A stretch of DNA of 52,246 nt. It comes from JANNNF01 sp040385825. Lineage in GTDB: Bacteria > Pseudomonadota > Alphaproteobacteria > Rhodobacterales > Rhodobacteraceae. The first letter of the stretch is position 1. Each line of letters starts with the position of its first letter. A program made the translations under genes and the position numbers. The notes below the pieces were generated by a model, which was not told where the DNA came from, did no database searches, and worked only from the letters and a program-made list of their open reading frames with translations. The stretch lies in the NCBI GenBank assembly GCA_040385825.1, contig JAZKGQ010000025.1, positions 1-52,246 of the forward strand. Direction: 5' to 3'. Shown piece after piece: positions 16,096 through 23,907 of the stretch.

Positions 16096-17235
16096 ATGAA
16101 TGACAGGATCACGGGATTGAACCTGAACGCAGAACTGACCCTGCCCGATTGGCTGCCCGATGCCGTGCGGCTGTATCTTGACCACACGACAGAAGGTCTG
16201 TCGTTCCGCGCGCTTGCCCGGCGCGAGGGGCGGCATGCCTCGACCGTGATGCGACAGGTGCGCCGCTATGAAAACCGCCGCGATGATCCGTTGATGGATC
16301 AGGCGCTGGCGGCGGTCATCGGCCTGTGCAGCCCCGATGCCCCCCGCCTTGAACCTAGCCAGAAGGACGATCCGATGACGATGACCCTGCGCCCGACCTC
16401 GCTTGCCGATGAGGCCACGCTGAACGCCGAAGGCCGCCGCATCCTGCGCCGTCTGGCCGAACCCGGCGCGGTGCTGGCGATTGCGCCCGATCTGGAAAAG
16501 GCCGTGGTGATGCGCGAATTCCCCGATGGCCGCACCGCCCGGACCGGGGTGCTGGAATGCCGGGTGGCGCAGGCCTTCGTGCTGAAGGACTGGATCGCCT
16601 GCCGCAAATCGGGCCGGGTTGCGACCTATGAGATCACCTCGGCAGGCCGGGCCGCGCTGAAGCGGATGATCGACGACGAAGACCGGCGCCGGGCCGGCAT
16701 GGCCGAGGCCGCCACCCCCTTTGCCGATCAGCACCGCACCTGGGATACCCGCGAGGTTGCCGGCGAGGCAGGCGAGGCCCCGCGCAAGCTGCGCTACAAT
16801 CTGGCGGAAAGCCCGGTTGCCGCGATGGCGCGGCGGCGTGACAAGGACGGCAAGCTGTTTCTGGAACCCGAGCTGGTGGACGCCGCCGAACGCCTGCGCG
16901 AGGATTTTGAACTGGCGCAGATGGGGCCGCGGGTGACGCAGAACTGGGACAGGTTCCTGACGGCGGGCGACCGCGGCGGCTATCGCCCCGAGGGGGGGCA
17001 GGCGACCGGCCCGCGCCATGCGCGCGACCGGGTGGCGGCGGCGCTGCGCGATCTTGGCCCTGGCCTCGGCGATGTGGCGCTGCGCTGCTGCTGTTTTCTG
17101 GAAGGGCTGGAGATTGCCGAAAAGCGCATGGGCTGGGCCGCACGGTCCGGCAAGATCGTGCTGCGCATCGCGCTGCAACGGCTGCGGCGGCATTATGACG
17201 AGGCTTATGGCCGGTCAGGCCCGCTGATCGGGTAA
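16096..17235 (+). CDS. DUF6456 domain protein with N-terminal helix-turn-helix
   Basis: The 379-residue protein begins with a probable helix-turn-helix (LYLDHTTEGLSFRALARREG, then RHASTVMRQVRRYE). A winged-helix-like middle segment follows (EAQ/CRKSGRVATYEITSAGRAALK region). The end is a DUF6456-like domain with RHARDRVAAALRDLGPGLGD, a cysteine run CCCFLEG, and EKRMGWAARSGKIVLRIAL. It looks like a DNA-binding regulator. The ATG at 16096 is chosen; a TTG at 16054 in frame is possible. It is divergent from the DUF6477 gene, and a CtrA-like site lies upstream. Its targets are unknown. Confidence 0.8.
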   Translation: MNDRITGLNLNAELTLPDWLPDAVRLYLDHTTEGLSFRALARREGRHASTVMRQVRRYENRRDDPLMDQALAAVIGLCSPDAPRLEPSQKDDPMTMTLRPTSLADEATLNAEGRRILRRLAEPGAVLAIAPDLEKAVVMREFPDGRTARTGVLECRVAQAFVLKDWIACRKSGRVATYEITSAGRAALKRMIDDEDRRRAGMAEAATPFADQHRTWDTREVAGEAGEAPRKLRYNLAESPVAAMARRRDKDGKLFLEPELVDAAERLREDFELAQMGPRVTQNWDRFLTAGDRGGYRPEGGQATGPRHARDRVAAALRDLGPGLGDVALRCCCFLEGLEIAEKRMGWAARSGKIVLRIALQRLRRHYDEAYGRSGPLIG

Positions 17236-17240
17236 GGGAA

Positions 17241-17267
17241 ATGGCCGGGGGAATGCCCCCCGGCCAT
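17241..17267. terminator. Bidirectional terminator between DUF6456 gene and aqpZ
   Basis: A long hairpin, ATGGCCGGGGG (17241-17251) with CCCCCCGGCCAT (17256-17267), one bulged C, fills the 36-base gap between the two convergent genes. Confidence 0.8.
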
Positions 17268-17271
17268 CGGT

Positions 17272-17955
17272 TCAGGCAGCGCGGGTAAAGCCTGCCTTGT
17301 ACACGAGCCCCGCCAGCGCCCCCCCGGCCAACGGGGCCAGAATGAACACCCACAGATCGGCAATCGCCTTGCCGCCGACAAACACCGCAGGCCCGATCGA
17401 CCGCGCGGGGTTTACCGAAACGCCGGTCACATTGATGCCGACAAGGTGGATGGCGGCCAGCGTCAGGCCAATGGCAAGCCCCGCCATCGCCCCCGGCGCG
17501 CCCGCATGGGTGGCGCCAAGGATCACGGTGACAAAGAGGAAGGTCATCACGAACTCGAACATCAGGGCGGCACTGGCCGAATACTCGCCCAAGTACCCCG
17601 CGCCATAGCCGTTCTGGCCCAACCCGTTCACCGCGATGGCATAATCCGCCTTGCCGCTGGCGATCAGCAGCAAGATGCCTGCGCCCACCACCGCGCCCAC
17701 GATCTGCGCCGCCGCATAGCCCAGGAAATCACCCGCAGACATCCGCCCCGACAGCATCACCCCCAGGGATACGGCGGGGTTCAGATGCGCCCCCGAAATG
17801 GCCCCCAGCCCGTAGGCCGCCGCCACAATGGCCAGCCCGAACGCCAGGCTGATGCCGGTCATCCCGATATCGGCGCCGGCGATCACCGCCGACCCGCAGC
17901 CGAACAGCACAAGGATCAATGTCCCCAGGCTTTCGGCGATCAATCTTTTCGTCAT
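17272..17955 (-). CDS. aqpZ: Aquaporin Z
   Basis: The 227-residue inner membrane channel has six helices and both NPA loops: HLNPAVS (59-61) and VNPARS (182-184). The narrow filter residues by position are Phe39, His170 and Arg185, as in water-selective AqpZ; the fourth position, Thr183 of E. coli, is Val179 here. Water is the expected substrate. The ATG at 17955 follows AGGAGGGACC, an excellent ribosome site, so the four-residue upstream extension is not used. It is divergent from lipA with 142 bases between the starts. Confidence 0.95.
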   Translation of the reverse strand: MTKRLIAESLGTLILVLFGCGSAVIAGADIGMTGISLAFGLAIVAAAYGLGAISGAHLNPAVSLGVMLSGRMSAGDFLGYAAAQIVGAVVGAGILLLIASGKADYAIAVNGLGQNGYGAGYLGEYSASAALMFEFVMTFLFVTVILGATHAGAPGAMAGLAIGLTLAAIHLVGINVTGVSVNPARSIGPAVFVGGKAIADLWVFILAPLAGGALAGLVYKAGFTRAA

Positions 17956-18097
17956 GGTCCCTCCTGATTGCAAAACAGGGGCGGGCGCTGGTTCTTTGGC
18001 TGCTCTGCCCCTTTGGCCTTGCCTCCATGCGCGGGGTGCAAGGCAGCACCCGTTGCCAAGCAGGCCCGGTCAGACTATGTGAAAGAGGAAAGTTGTC

Positions 18098-19063
18098 ATG
18101 GGGGAATATATGTCACGCGACATCACGCTGCCCGATCAGCGCCACCCCGAAAAGGCCCACAAGGCCGATCAGGCGCAACCGAAGAAGCCTGACTGGATCC
18201 GGGTCAAGGCCCCGACCTCGCAGGGCTACAAGGACACCCGCGACATCATCCGCGCGCAAAAGCTGACCACGGTGTGCGAGGAGGCGGGCTGTCCGAACGT
18301 CGGCGAGTGCTGGAGCCAGGGCCACGCCACCATGATGATCATGGGCGAGATCTGCACCCGCGGCTGCACCTTCTGCAATGTGGCCACCGGCAAGCCGCAA
18401 ACCCTCGATGCGTTTGAACCGGGCCGTGTTGCCCATGCGGTGGCGCAACTGGGGCTGAACCATGTGGTGATCACAAGCGTTGACCGCGACGATCTGGACG
18501 ATGGCGGGGCCGATCATTTCGCCCAGACCATCCGCGCCATCCGCCACCGCGCGCCGGGCACCACGATCGAGATTCTGACCCCCGATTTCCTGAAATGCCC
18601 GCCTTCCGCGCTGGAAAAAGTGGTCGAGGCGCGACCGGATGTGTTCAACCACAACCTTGAAACCGTCCCCGGCCTGTATCTGGAGGTGCGCCCCGGCGCG
18701 CGCTATTTCCACAGCTTGCGGCTGTTGCAGAAGGTCAAGGAACTGGACCCCGCGATGTTCACCAAATCCGGCATCATGGTGGGTCTGGGCGAGGATCGCC
18801 CCGGCGTGTTGCAGGTGATGGATGACATGCGCGCGGCGGATGTCGATTTCCTGACCATCGGCCAGTATCTGCAACCCACCCCGAAACACCACCGGGTGGC
18901 GAATTTCGTGACGCCCGAAGAATTCAAGGCCTACGAATCCGCCGCCTATGGCAAAGGCTTTCTGATGGTGTCAGCCACGCCTTTGACCCGGTCGTCGTAC
19001 CACGCAGGCGATGATTTCGCGCAGCTTCGCGCCGCCCGGATGCAGAAACTCGGCCGCGCCTGA
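18098..19063 (+). CDS. lipA: Lipoyl synthase
   Basis: The 321-residue radical SAM enzyme inserts two sulfurs into protein-bound octanoyl groups to make lipoyl cofactors. The auxiliary cluster motif is CEEAGCPNVGEC (Cys60, 65, 71), and the radical SAM motif is CTRGCTFC (Cys86, 90, 93). The conserved C-terminal RSSYHA is also present. The first ATG follows AGAGGAAAG at good spacing; a second ATG four codons later is possible. The gene is monocistronic, with a repeat cluster just after the stop codon. Confidence 0.97.
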   Translation: MGEYMSRDITLPDQRHPEKAHKADQAQPKKPDWIRVKAPTSQGYKDTRDIIRAQKLTTVCEEAGCPNVGECWSQGHATMMIMGEICTRGCTFCNVATGKPQTLDAFEPGRVAHAVAQLGLNHVVITSVDRDDLDDGGADHFAQTIRAIRHRAPGTTIEILTPDFLKCPPSALEKVVEARPDVFNHNLETVPGLYLEVRPGARYFHSLRLLQKVKELDPAMFTKSGIMVGLGEDRPGVLQVMDDMRAADVDFLTIGQYLQPTPKHHRVANFVTPEEFKAYESAAYGKGFLMVSATPLTRSSYHAGDDFAQLRAARMQKLGRA

Positions 19064-19166
19064 GAGGCGTTTTTAGAGAGGCGTTTTCCGAGAGGCCCCG
19101 GCCTGCGCCGGTGCGAGGTCAAGCTTGGGCCGGGGTGAGGCCCCGGCCTGCGCCGGGGCGAGGTCA
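19062..19166. repeat. Tandem palindromic repeats after lipA
   Basis: Two copies of GAGAGGCGTTTT (19062-19073 and 19076-19087) are followed by two 30-base copies (19092-19121 and 19137-19166) differing at one base. Each 30-mer carries CCCCGGC-CTGC-GCCGG(G/T)G, a hairpin. The block lies between lipA and the convergent GST-like gene and continues as GTCAGGCCGGGGC-type repeats up to 19188, touching the end of that gene. It may terminate both genes and looks like a dispersed palindromic repeat. Confidence 0.7.
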
Positions 19167-19180
19167 GGCCGGGGCGAGGG

Positions 19181-19795
19181 TCAGGCCGGGGCCAGGAACG
19201 GCTGGCTGATCTCCTGAAACACCGCCAATGCCTCGCACCGGGCTGCCCCTGCCGCGATCAACGGGTAATCGGCATCGTCGATCAGCCCCGGATGGGCCTC
19301 GCGGGCAAAGCGCCAGGCACAGGTCAGCGCAATATCTGCATGGGTCATGTCGGCACCGAACCAACAGGCCTCAGTCCCTCGTTCGGCCTCCAGCGCCGCC
19401 AGCACCGACAGGATCTGCCCCCGGCAGCGATCCTCCCAGACGGGCGAGGTCACATCATGCAGGCGGCGTTCGTAAAACAGGCTGACCGCCTTTTCCGCCA
19501 GCCCGCAGGCCAGCCCCGTGATCCGCAGCACCCGGTGGCGTGCGGGTTCGGCGCGCGGCGCAAGCGGGGCGCGGGCCAGCCCGTCCAGATGGTCCAGAAT
19601 CAGATGGCTGTCGGTCAGGGCGGTGCCATCGTCCAGCAGCAGCACCGGCACCCGCAGCAGCGGGTTCAGAGCGCGCAGGGCCTCGGCATCGCCAAACACC
19701 GACCAGGGGCGGTGATCGAACGCCATGCCGTACAGCCGCAGCGCCACCCCGACCCGGCGCACGAAAGGGCTGTCATATTGGCCGACCAGGATCAT
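19181..19795 (-). CDS. Glutathione S-transferase family protein
   Basis: The 204-residue protein has a thioredoxin-like N-terminal domain (MILVGQYDSPFVRRVGVALR, then RVPVLLLDDGTALTDSHLIL) and an all-helical C-terminal domain ending in QPFLAPA. Residue Ser9 in YDSPF occupies the usual catalytic region. The substrate cannot be given. The frame stays open for 120 bases into the cytochrome gene, but homology begins at the ATG at 19795. It follows the cytochrome stop by 10 bases, so it ends a four-gene minus-strand operon headed by hpt. The last residues are encoded in GC-rich repeats. Confidence 0.88.
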   Translation of the reverse strand: MILVGQYDSPFVRRVGVALRLYGMAFDHRPWSVFGDAEALRALNPLLRVPVLLLDDGTALTDSHLILDHLDGLARAPLAPRAEPARHRVLRITGLACGLAEKAVSLFYERRLHDVTSPVWEDRCRGQILSVLAALEAERGTEACWFGADMTHADIALTCAWRFAREAHPGLIDDADYPLIAAGAARCEALAVFQEISQPFLAPA

Positions 19796-19805
19796 TCGAC
19801 ACCCA

Positions 19806-20693
19806 TCATGGCACCGCCGGCACAAGCTTGAGGTACGACGCCACCGCCTCCCGGTCACTTGCCGGCAACCGGGCCATGTTGTCGACCACATGCGCCATCT
19901 GGCCGCCGACGGAATCATACTCGGGGGTGAAGCCGGTGGTCAGGTATTCCACGATCTCGGGTTCAGACCAGTCCAGCGCCGCCGGGGTGATGTTCGGGAA
20001 CAACTCCTTGCCCGCCGCATCGGTGACACCCGCCAGCCAACGGCCCTTGTCCAGTCCGCCAAGCGCGTTGCGCGGGGTGTGGCATTCGGCGCAATGGGCC
20101 ATGGCCTCGACGATATAACGCCCGCGCCGTTGTGGCGGGGTCAGATCGCCCGCAATCACCCAGTCGCGCGACAGGAACAGACCTTTCCAGCCGCCCAGAA
20201 GACGCCGCCATGAAAACGGAAACCCCACCTCATGCGGCAGGCTGGGGGTGGCATCGGCGGGCAGGGTGGCAAGATAGGCATGCAGGTCGGCCACATCCTG
20301 CAACGCGAGTTTGTTGTAGGACGCATAGGGCAGGGCGGGGTAGTAATGGGTTCCGCCCGGCGACACGCCCCTTGTGACCGCATTCGCCACATCCAGCAGC
20401 GACCAGCCGCCAATGCCCTGCACCGGGTCCGAGGAAATGTTGGGCGCAACAAAGGTGCCAAAATCCGACTCGAACCGCTGCCCGCCCGACAGCACCAGTT
20501 GTGCCTCGCCCTTTGCATCCTTGGCCATATGGCAAGACGCACAGCCCGTGGCCCAGAACACCGCCTCGCCCCGGTCGGCATTGCCGGCAAGGCCCGCCAG
20601 ATCCGCCTCGACCAGCGGATCGGGGCGGGTCACGAACCAGAACACGGCAGCGCCGGCCAGGCCCAGCACGATCAGATATCGGATCAGGCGCAT
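19806..20693 (-). CDS. Membrane-anchored diheme cytochrome c
   Basis: The 295-residue protein starts with a membrane anchor (YLIVLGLAGAAVFWFVT) and carries two CXXCH haem sites, CASCH at 51-55 and CAECH at 201-205, each opening a class I cytochrome c domain. Methionine candidates for axial ligands follow each site. The layout resembles the cytochrome subunits of quinoprotein alcohol and sugar dehydrogenases, but no dehydrogenase gene is near. It probably faces the periplasm and passes electrons to the respiratory chain. A GGAGGGA ribosome site precedes the ATG. It sits between a small membrane protein gene and the GST-like gene. Confidence 0.93.
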   Translation of the reverse strand: MRLIRYLIVLGLAGAAVFWFVTRPDPLVEADLAGLAGNADRGEAVFWATGCASCHMAKDAKGEAQLVLSGGQRFESDFGTFVAPNISSDPVQGIGGWSLLDVANAVTRGVSPGGTHYYPALPYASYNKLALQDVADLHAYLATLPADATPSLPHEVGFPFSWRRLLGGWKGLFLSRDWVIAGDLTPPQRRGRYIVEAMAHCAECHTPRNALGGLDKGRWLAGVTDAAGKELFPNITPAALDWSEPEIVEYLTTGFTPEYDSVGGQMAHVVDNMARLPASDREAVASYLKLVPAVP

Positions 20694-20767
20694 CGCTTCC
20701 CTCCGGGTTGGCTTTGGGGTGGCTTTGGCGCGATGCTAGCAAAGCCCCCGCAGGCAGGCCATGGGTT

Positions 20768-20941
20768 TCAGGGCTTCAGCCTGCCATTGACCGTCAGCCA
20801 GTCGGGCCAGCCGACCACATATTCAAACGCCCCGATCGCCAGACAGACCGCGATCACCCCCAGAACCAGCACCACCGTCCGCATCGGCGGCGGGTTCTGC
20901 TGCCAGCGTTTGGCGCGGATCAGCCATGTCATGTAGTTCAT
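20768..20941 (-). CDS. Small single-pass membrane protein (57 aa)
   Basis: Reading the minus strand directly gives a 57-residue protein: a basic, tryptophan-containing start (MTWLIRAKRWQQNPPPMR), one hydrophobic helix (VVLVLGVIAVCLAIGAFEYV), then GWPDWLTVNGRLKP. Its ATG overlaps the hpt stop as ATGA, so it is translationally coupled to hpt. The cytochrome c gene starts 74 bases downstream. The positive residues before the helix predict a cytoplasmic N terminus. I do not recognise a named family. The overlap, the well-formed membrane helix and the conserved-looking composition support a real gene that standard size cut-offs would miss. Confidence 0.75.
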   Translation of the reverse strand: MNYMTWLIRAKRWQQNPPPMRTVVLVLGVIAVCLAIGAFEYVVGWPDWLTVNGRLKP

Positions 20942-21489
20942 GCACCATCCCCTTCGGTGAACCGCACCTTGCCGATATAGGGCAGATTGCGGTTTCGTTG
21001 CGCAAAATCAATGCCGTAGCCCACGACAAATTCATCGGGAATCGTAAATCCGGTCCATCTGGCGCGGATGTCCACCTCGCGCCGGGTCGGCTTGTCCAGC
21101 AGGGCGCAGATCTCCAGCCGGGCCGGGTTGCGGCTTTCCAGCAGGTGGCGCACATGGTGCAGGGTAAAGCCGGTGTCGACGATATCCTCGACCACCAGCA
21201 CATCGCGCCCGGCAATCTCGCCGCGCAAGTCCTTGAGGATACGCACCTCGCGCGACGATGTCATGCCGTCGCCGTAAGACGAGGCTTCCAGAAAATCGAC
21301 TTCGACGGCCAAGTCGATCTCGCGCACCAGGTCTGCGATGAAGACGAAAGACCCGCGCAGCAGCCCCACCACGATCAGCTTGTCGGTGCCTGCAAAATGC
21401 GCGGTGATTTCCCGCGCCAAACCTTCTATGCGCGCGGCAATCGCCTTGGCGCTGATCATCTGGTCGATCACATAGGCTTTTTGCGCCAT
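20938..21489 (-). CDS. hpt: Hypoxanthine phosphoribosyltransferase
   Basis: The 183-residue enzyme salvages hypoxanthine (and often guanine) to IMP/GMP with PRPP. It has the PRPP-binding motif VLVVEDIVDTGFTL at about residues 99-112, the family segment VGLLRGSFVFIADLVREID and the C-terminal PDEFVVGYGIDFAQRNRNLP. I chose the ATG at 21489 after AGAGGG; a second ATG 21 bases upstream is possible and would add seven residues. The gene overlaps the small membrane protein ORF by 4 bases and is divergent from the COQ10-like gene with 63 bases between starts. Confidence 0.95.
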   Translation of the reverse strand: MAQKAYVIDQMISAKAIAARIEGLAREITAHFAGTDKLIVVGLLRGSFVFIADLVREIDLAVEVDFLEASSYGDGMTSSREVRILKDLRGEIAGRDVLVVEDIVDTGFTLHHVRHLLESRNPARLEICALLDKPTRREVDIRARWTGFTIPDEFVVGYGIDFAQRNRNLPYIGKVRFTEGDGA

Positions 21490-21552
21490 GCCACCCTCTT
21501 GATTTTCCATGCTCTGTTGCTCAATACCAGTTGTTACGACACGAGAGGTCCG

Positions 21553-22017
21553 ATGCCCACCCACCATGAGATCCGCGTTCTGCCCTATTCGGCGCAACAG
21601 ATGTACGATCTGGTGGCCGATGTGGGATCATACCCGAAATTCCTGCCCTGGAATTCCGCCGCCCGCATCAACGCGCGCAAGGCCATCGACGGTGCGCATG
21701 GCGCGGGCGAGGTGATGGAGGCCGATCTGGTGATCAGCTTCAAGGTGTTCCGCGAACGCTTTGGCAGCCGGGTGACCCTGTGGCCGGGGCCAAAGAAGAT
21801 CGACACCGAATATCTGGACGGTCCGTTCAAATACATGAAATCGACCTGGGGCTTTGCCGATGTGCCGGGGGGCTGCGAAGTTGATTTCTTTGTCGATTTC
21901 GAGTTTCGCAATGCCATTCTGCAAGGCATCATCGGCATGGTGTTCAACGATGCCATGTTGCGCGTGGTGCGGGCGTTTGAACGGCGGGCGGCCGAACTTT
22001 ACGGGCCGCAAACCTGA
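21553..22017 (+). CDS. COQ10/RatA-type ubiquinone-binding START domain protein
   Basis: This 154-residue protein has the START/polyketide-cyclase fold seen in COQ10 and RatA: VLPYSAQQMYDLVADVGSYP, then FLPWNSAARI, and a long C-terminal helix GMVFNDAMLRVVRAFERRAAE. COQ10-type members bind coenzyme Q and help its function in respiration; annotations often call them RatA-type toxins, which is less likely in this lineage. The ATG follows GAGAGG. It is transcribed with the secreted esterase gene 68 bases downstream or alone. Confidence 0.9.
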   Translation: MPTHHEIRVLPYSAQQMYDLVADVGSYPKFLPWNSAARINARKAIDGAHGAGEVMEADLVISFKVFRERFGSRVTLWPGPKKIDTEYLDGPFKYMKSTWGFADVPGGCEVDFFVDFEFRNAILQGIIGMVFNDAMLRVVRAFERRAAELYGPQT

Positions 22018-22085
22018 ATGTGCCCCTTGATGCGACGAAAACGGCAGGCGGCGGCGTATGACCCTGGCCTTTTGAGGAGACTGCG

Positions 22086-22949
22086 ATGCTGCGACTGATC
22101 CTGCTGCTGGTCTGTCTGGCGGCCCCGGCTTTCGCCGAACGGCAAGAAGTGCAACTGGGCGACCGATCTTACCTGATCGACCTGCCCGACCGGCCCGCGG
22201 GGGCGCCGGTGATTCTGGCGCTGCATGGCGGCGGCGGCAATCCGGCGCAGTTTGCCCGCAACAGCCGGCTTGCACAGCCCGCCCTGGCCGAAGGCTATGC
22301 GGTGATCTGGCCCGCAGGCACAGCGCGGTTCGGGCGGTTTCTGACCTGGAATGCCGGCTATTGCTGCGGATACGCCGCCGAATCCGGGGTGGATGATGCG
22401 GCGTTTCTGGATACGGTGCTGGCCGATGCCGGGCAGCGCTTCGGGCTGGACGTGACGCGGACCTATCTGACCGGAATGTCGAACGGCGCCATCATGGCGG
22501 CAAGCTATGCCGCACAGCGCCCCGGCAAGATCCGGGCGGTGGCGACAGTGTCGGGCACGATGGATGCAAGCCTGCGGGTGCGGGGGCCGGTGCCGCTGCT
22601 GGCCATTCACGGCACCGCAGACACGCAGGTTCCCTATGCCGGGGGGCGGGGGGCCAACAGTCTGGCGCAGACGGATTTTTCACCGGTCGAGGCGATGATC
22701 GCCGCCTTCCGGCGCCCCTTGCGGGGCCAGATTTCGGAAGATGCGCAACTGATCGACCCCGAGGCCGATGGCACCTCGGTCATGCAGACCGACTGGACCG
22801 ATGGCAAGGGCCGTGTGCTGATCCGGCTTCTGAAGGTCGAGGGGGGCGGACACACCTGGCCCGGCGGGCGGCGCAGCGCGCGGCAGGGCGGCACGGCGGA
22901 TATTGTCGCCAATGCCGAGATCCTGCACTTCTTCTCGCTGCACCCTTAG
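22086..22949 (+). CDS. Secreted PHB depolymerase/feruloyl esterase-like hydrolase
   Basis: The 287-residue protein begins with a signal peptide (MLRLILLLVCLAAPAFA) and an alpha/beta hydrolase fold of the LpqC/poly(3-hydroxybutyrate) depolymerase family. Visible residues are the glycine-rich oxyanion loop LALHGGGGNP, a CC pair in NAGYCCGYA, the nucleophile Ser132 in GMSNGA, an Asp in IHGTADTQVPY and the His in GGGHTWPGG. Short polyesters or acetyl/feruloyl esters are possible substrates; sequence alone does not decide. AGGAG lies before the ATG. Its stop overlaps the stop of the convergent cinA-like gene. Confidence 0.88.
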   Translation: MLRLILLLVCLAAPAFAERQEVQLGDRSYLIDLPDRPAGAPVILALHGGGGNPAQFARNSRLAQPALAEGYAVIWPAGTARFGRFLTWNAGYCCGYAAESGVDDAAFLDTVLADAGQRFGLDVTRTYLTGMSNGAIMAASYAAQRPGKIRAVATVSGTMDASLRVRGPVPLLAIHGTADTQVPYAGGRGANSLAQTDFSPVEAMIAAFRRPLRGQISEDAQLIDPEADGTSVMQTDWTDGKGRVLIRLLKVEGGGHTWPGGRRSARQGGTADIVANAEILHFFSLHP

Positions 22950-23413
22950 GTCAGCGCCTGCACCATCAGGGCAATCGCGTGATCCACCGTCGCCTGCCGC
23001 ACGCGGGCGCGGCCGATCGCGCCGAATTCCACCGTTCCGGCCCAAGTGGCCTGCCCCTGCCGCGCCAAGGCAAAACACACCCGGCCTTCGGGCTTGGTGC
23101 CCGATCCGCCGGGGCCTGCGATGCCCGTCACCGCAATCGCCAGGCCTGCATCCGACCGGGCAAGCGCACCCTCGGCCATCGCACGGGCCACGGATTCCGA
23201 CACCGCCCCGTCCGCCACGATCAGAGCGGCGGGCACGCCCAGCATCGCGGTCTTGGCGGCGTTGGAATAGGTCACGAAACCCCGGTCGAACACATCGGAC
23301 GCCCCCGGCACATCGGTCAGTGCAGCGGAAATCATGCCCCCCGTGCAGCTTTCGGCGGTGGCGATGCGCAGGCCCCAGTAGCGGGCGGCGGTCAGCAGGG
23401 CATCAACGCTCAT
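22946..23413 (-). CDS. CinA C-terminal domain family amidase (PncC-like)
   Basis: The 155-residue protein corresponds to the C-terminal domain of CinA, the nicotinamide mononucleotide deamidase PncC. Motifs are TAESCTGGMISAALTDVPG at the N terminus, FVTYSNAAKTAMLGV and VTGIAGPGGSGTKPEGRV. It recycles NMN to nicotinate mononucleotide. There is no N-terminal MoaB-like domain, as is common for stand-alone enzymes. The start ATG overlaps the pgpA stop by 4 bases (ATGA); earlier in-frame starts lie inside pgpA. It is the last gene of the ispDF-pgpA-cinA operon. Confidence 0.92.
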   Translation of the reverse strand: MSVDALLTAARYWGLRIATAESCTGGMISAALTDVPGASDVFDRGFVTYSNAAKTAMLGVPAALIVADGAVSESVARAMAEGALARSDAGLAIAVTGIAGPGGSGTKPEGRVCFALARQGQATWAGTVEFGAIGRARVRQATVDHAIALMVQALT

Positions 23414-23907
23414 TGCATTATGACCCCGTGCGCCGCCCCGGCCGCGACGATCACCGCGCAGCCTGCGAACAGCCCGGCCCACAGATCATCCAGCATCACC
23501 CCCGCCGCATCATGCCTGCGGTCGGCCCGGCCCACCAGCCAGGGTTTCCAGATGTCGAACAGCCGGAAGAACACAAAGGCCGCGATCCAGCCGGGGTAGG
23601 CGGTATAGGCCCAATCCGCCATCCCCCGGTTCCAGAAGGCGGCGGCGGGGAACAGCAGCGCCAGCCACTGGCCCGCCACCTCGTCGATCACGAATTCCGA
23701 CGGGTCATCGCCGGGGCGGCCCGCCAGTTCGCGCGCGCAGGCCCAGAAGCCTGCTGCCGTCACCCCGATGGTCGCGGCCACCAGCACCCAGAACCCAAGG
23801 TAGTAATCAATCCCCACCCCCAGGGCGACGGCCACCGCAGATGCCCAGGTGCCGGGGGCAGGGCGCAGCAACCCCAGGCCAAAGACCGTCGCCACCGCCC
23901 GGCTCAT
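23410..23907 (-). CDS. pgpA: Phosphatidylglycerophosphatase A
   Basis: The 165-residue inner membrane enzyme dephosphorylates phosphatidylglycerol phosphate. The N-terminal LGLLRPAPGTWASAVA and the acidic active-site segment FVIDEVAGQWLAL are typical, as is the later FRLFDIWKPWLV and the aspartate pair in GVMLDDLWAGL. Three to four hydrophobic helices are visible. It begins within the ispDF stop (ATGA overlap) and ends within the cinA start, so all three genes are coupled. Confidence 0.95.
   Translation of the reverse strand: MSRAVATVFGLGLLRPAPGTWASAVAVALGVGIDYYLGFWVLVAATIGVTAAGFWACARELAGRPGDDPSEFVIDEVAGQWLALLFPAAAFWNRGMADWAYTAYPGWIAAFVFFRLFDIWKPWLVGRADRRHDAAGVMLDDLWAGLFAGCAVIVAAGAAHGVIMQ

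Noticed and set aside
22946..22949. Overlapping stop codons of the esterase and cinA-like genes as a special signal
   Set aside because: TAG on the plus strand and TAA on the minus strand share TTAG. This is a chance-level compact convergent end.
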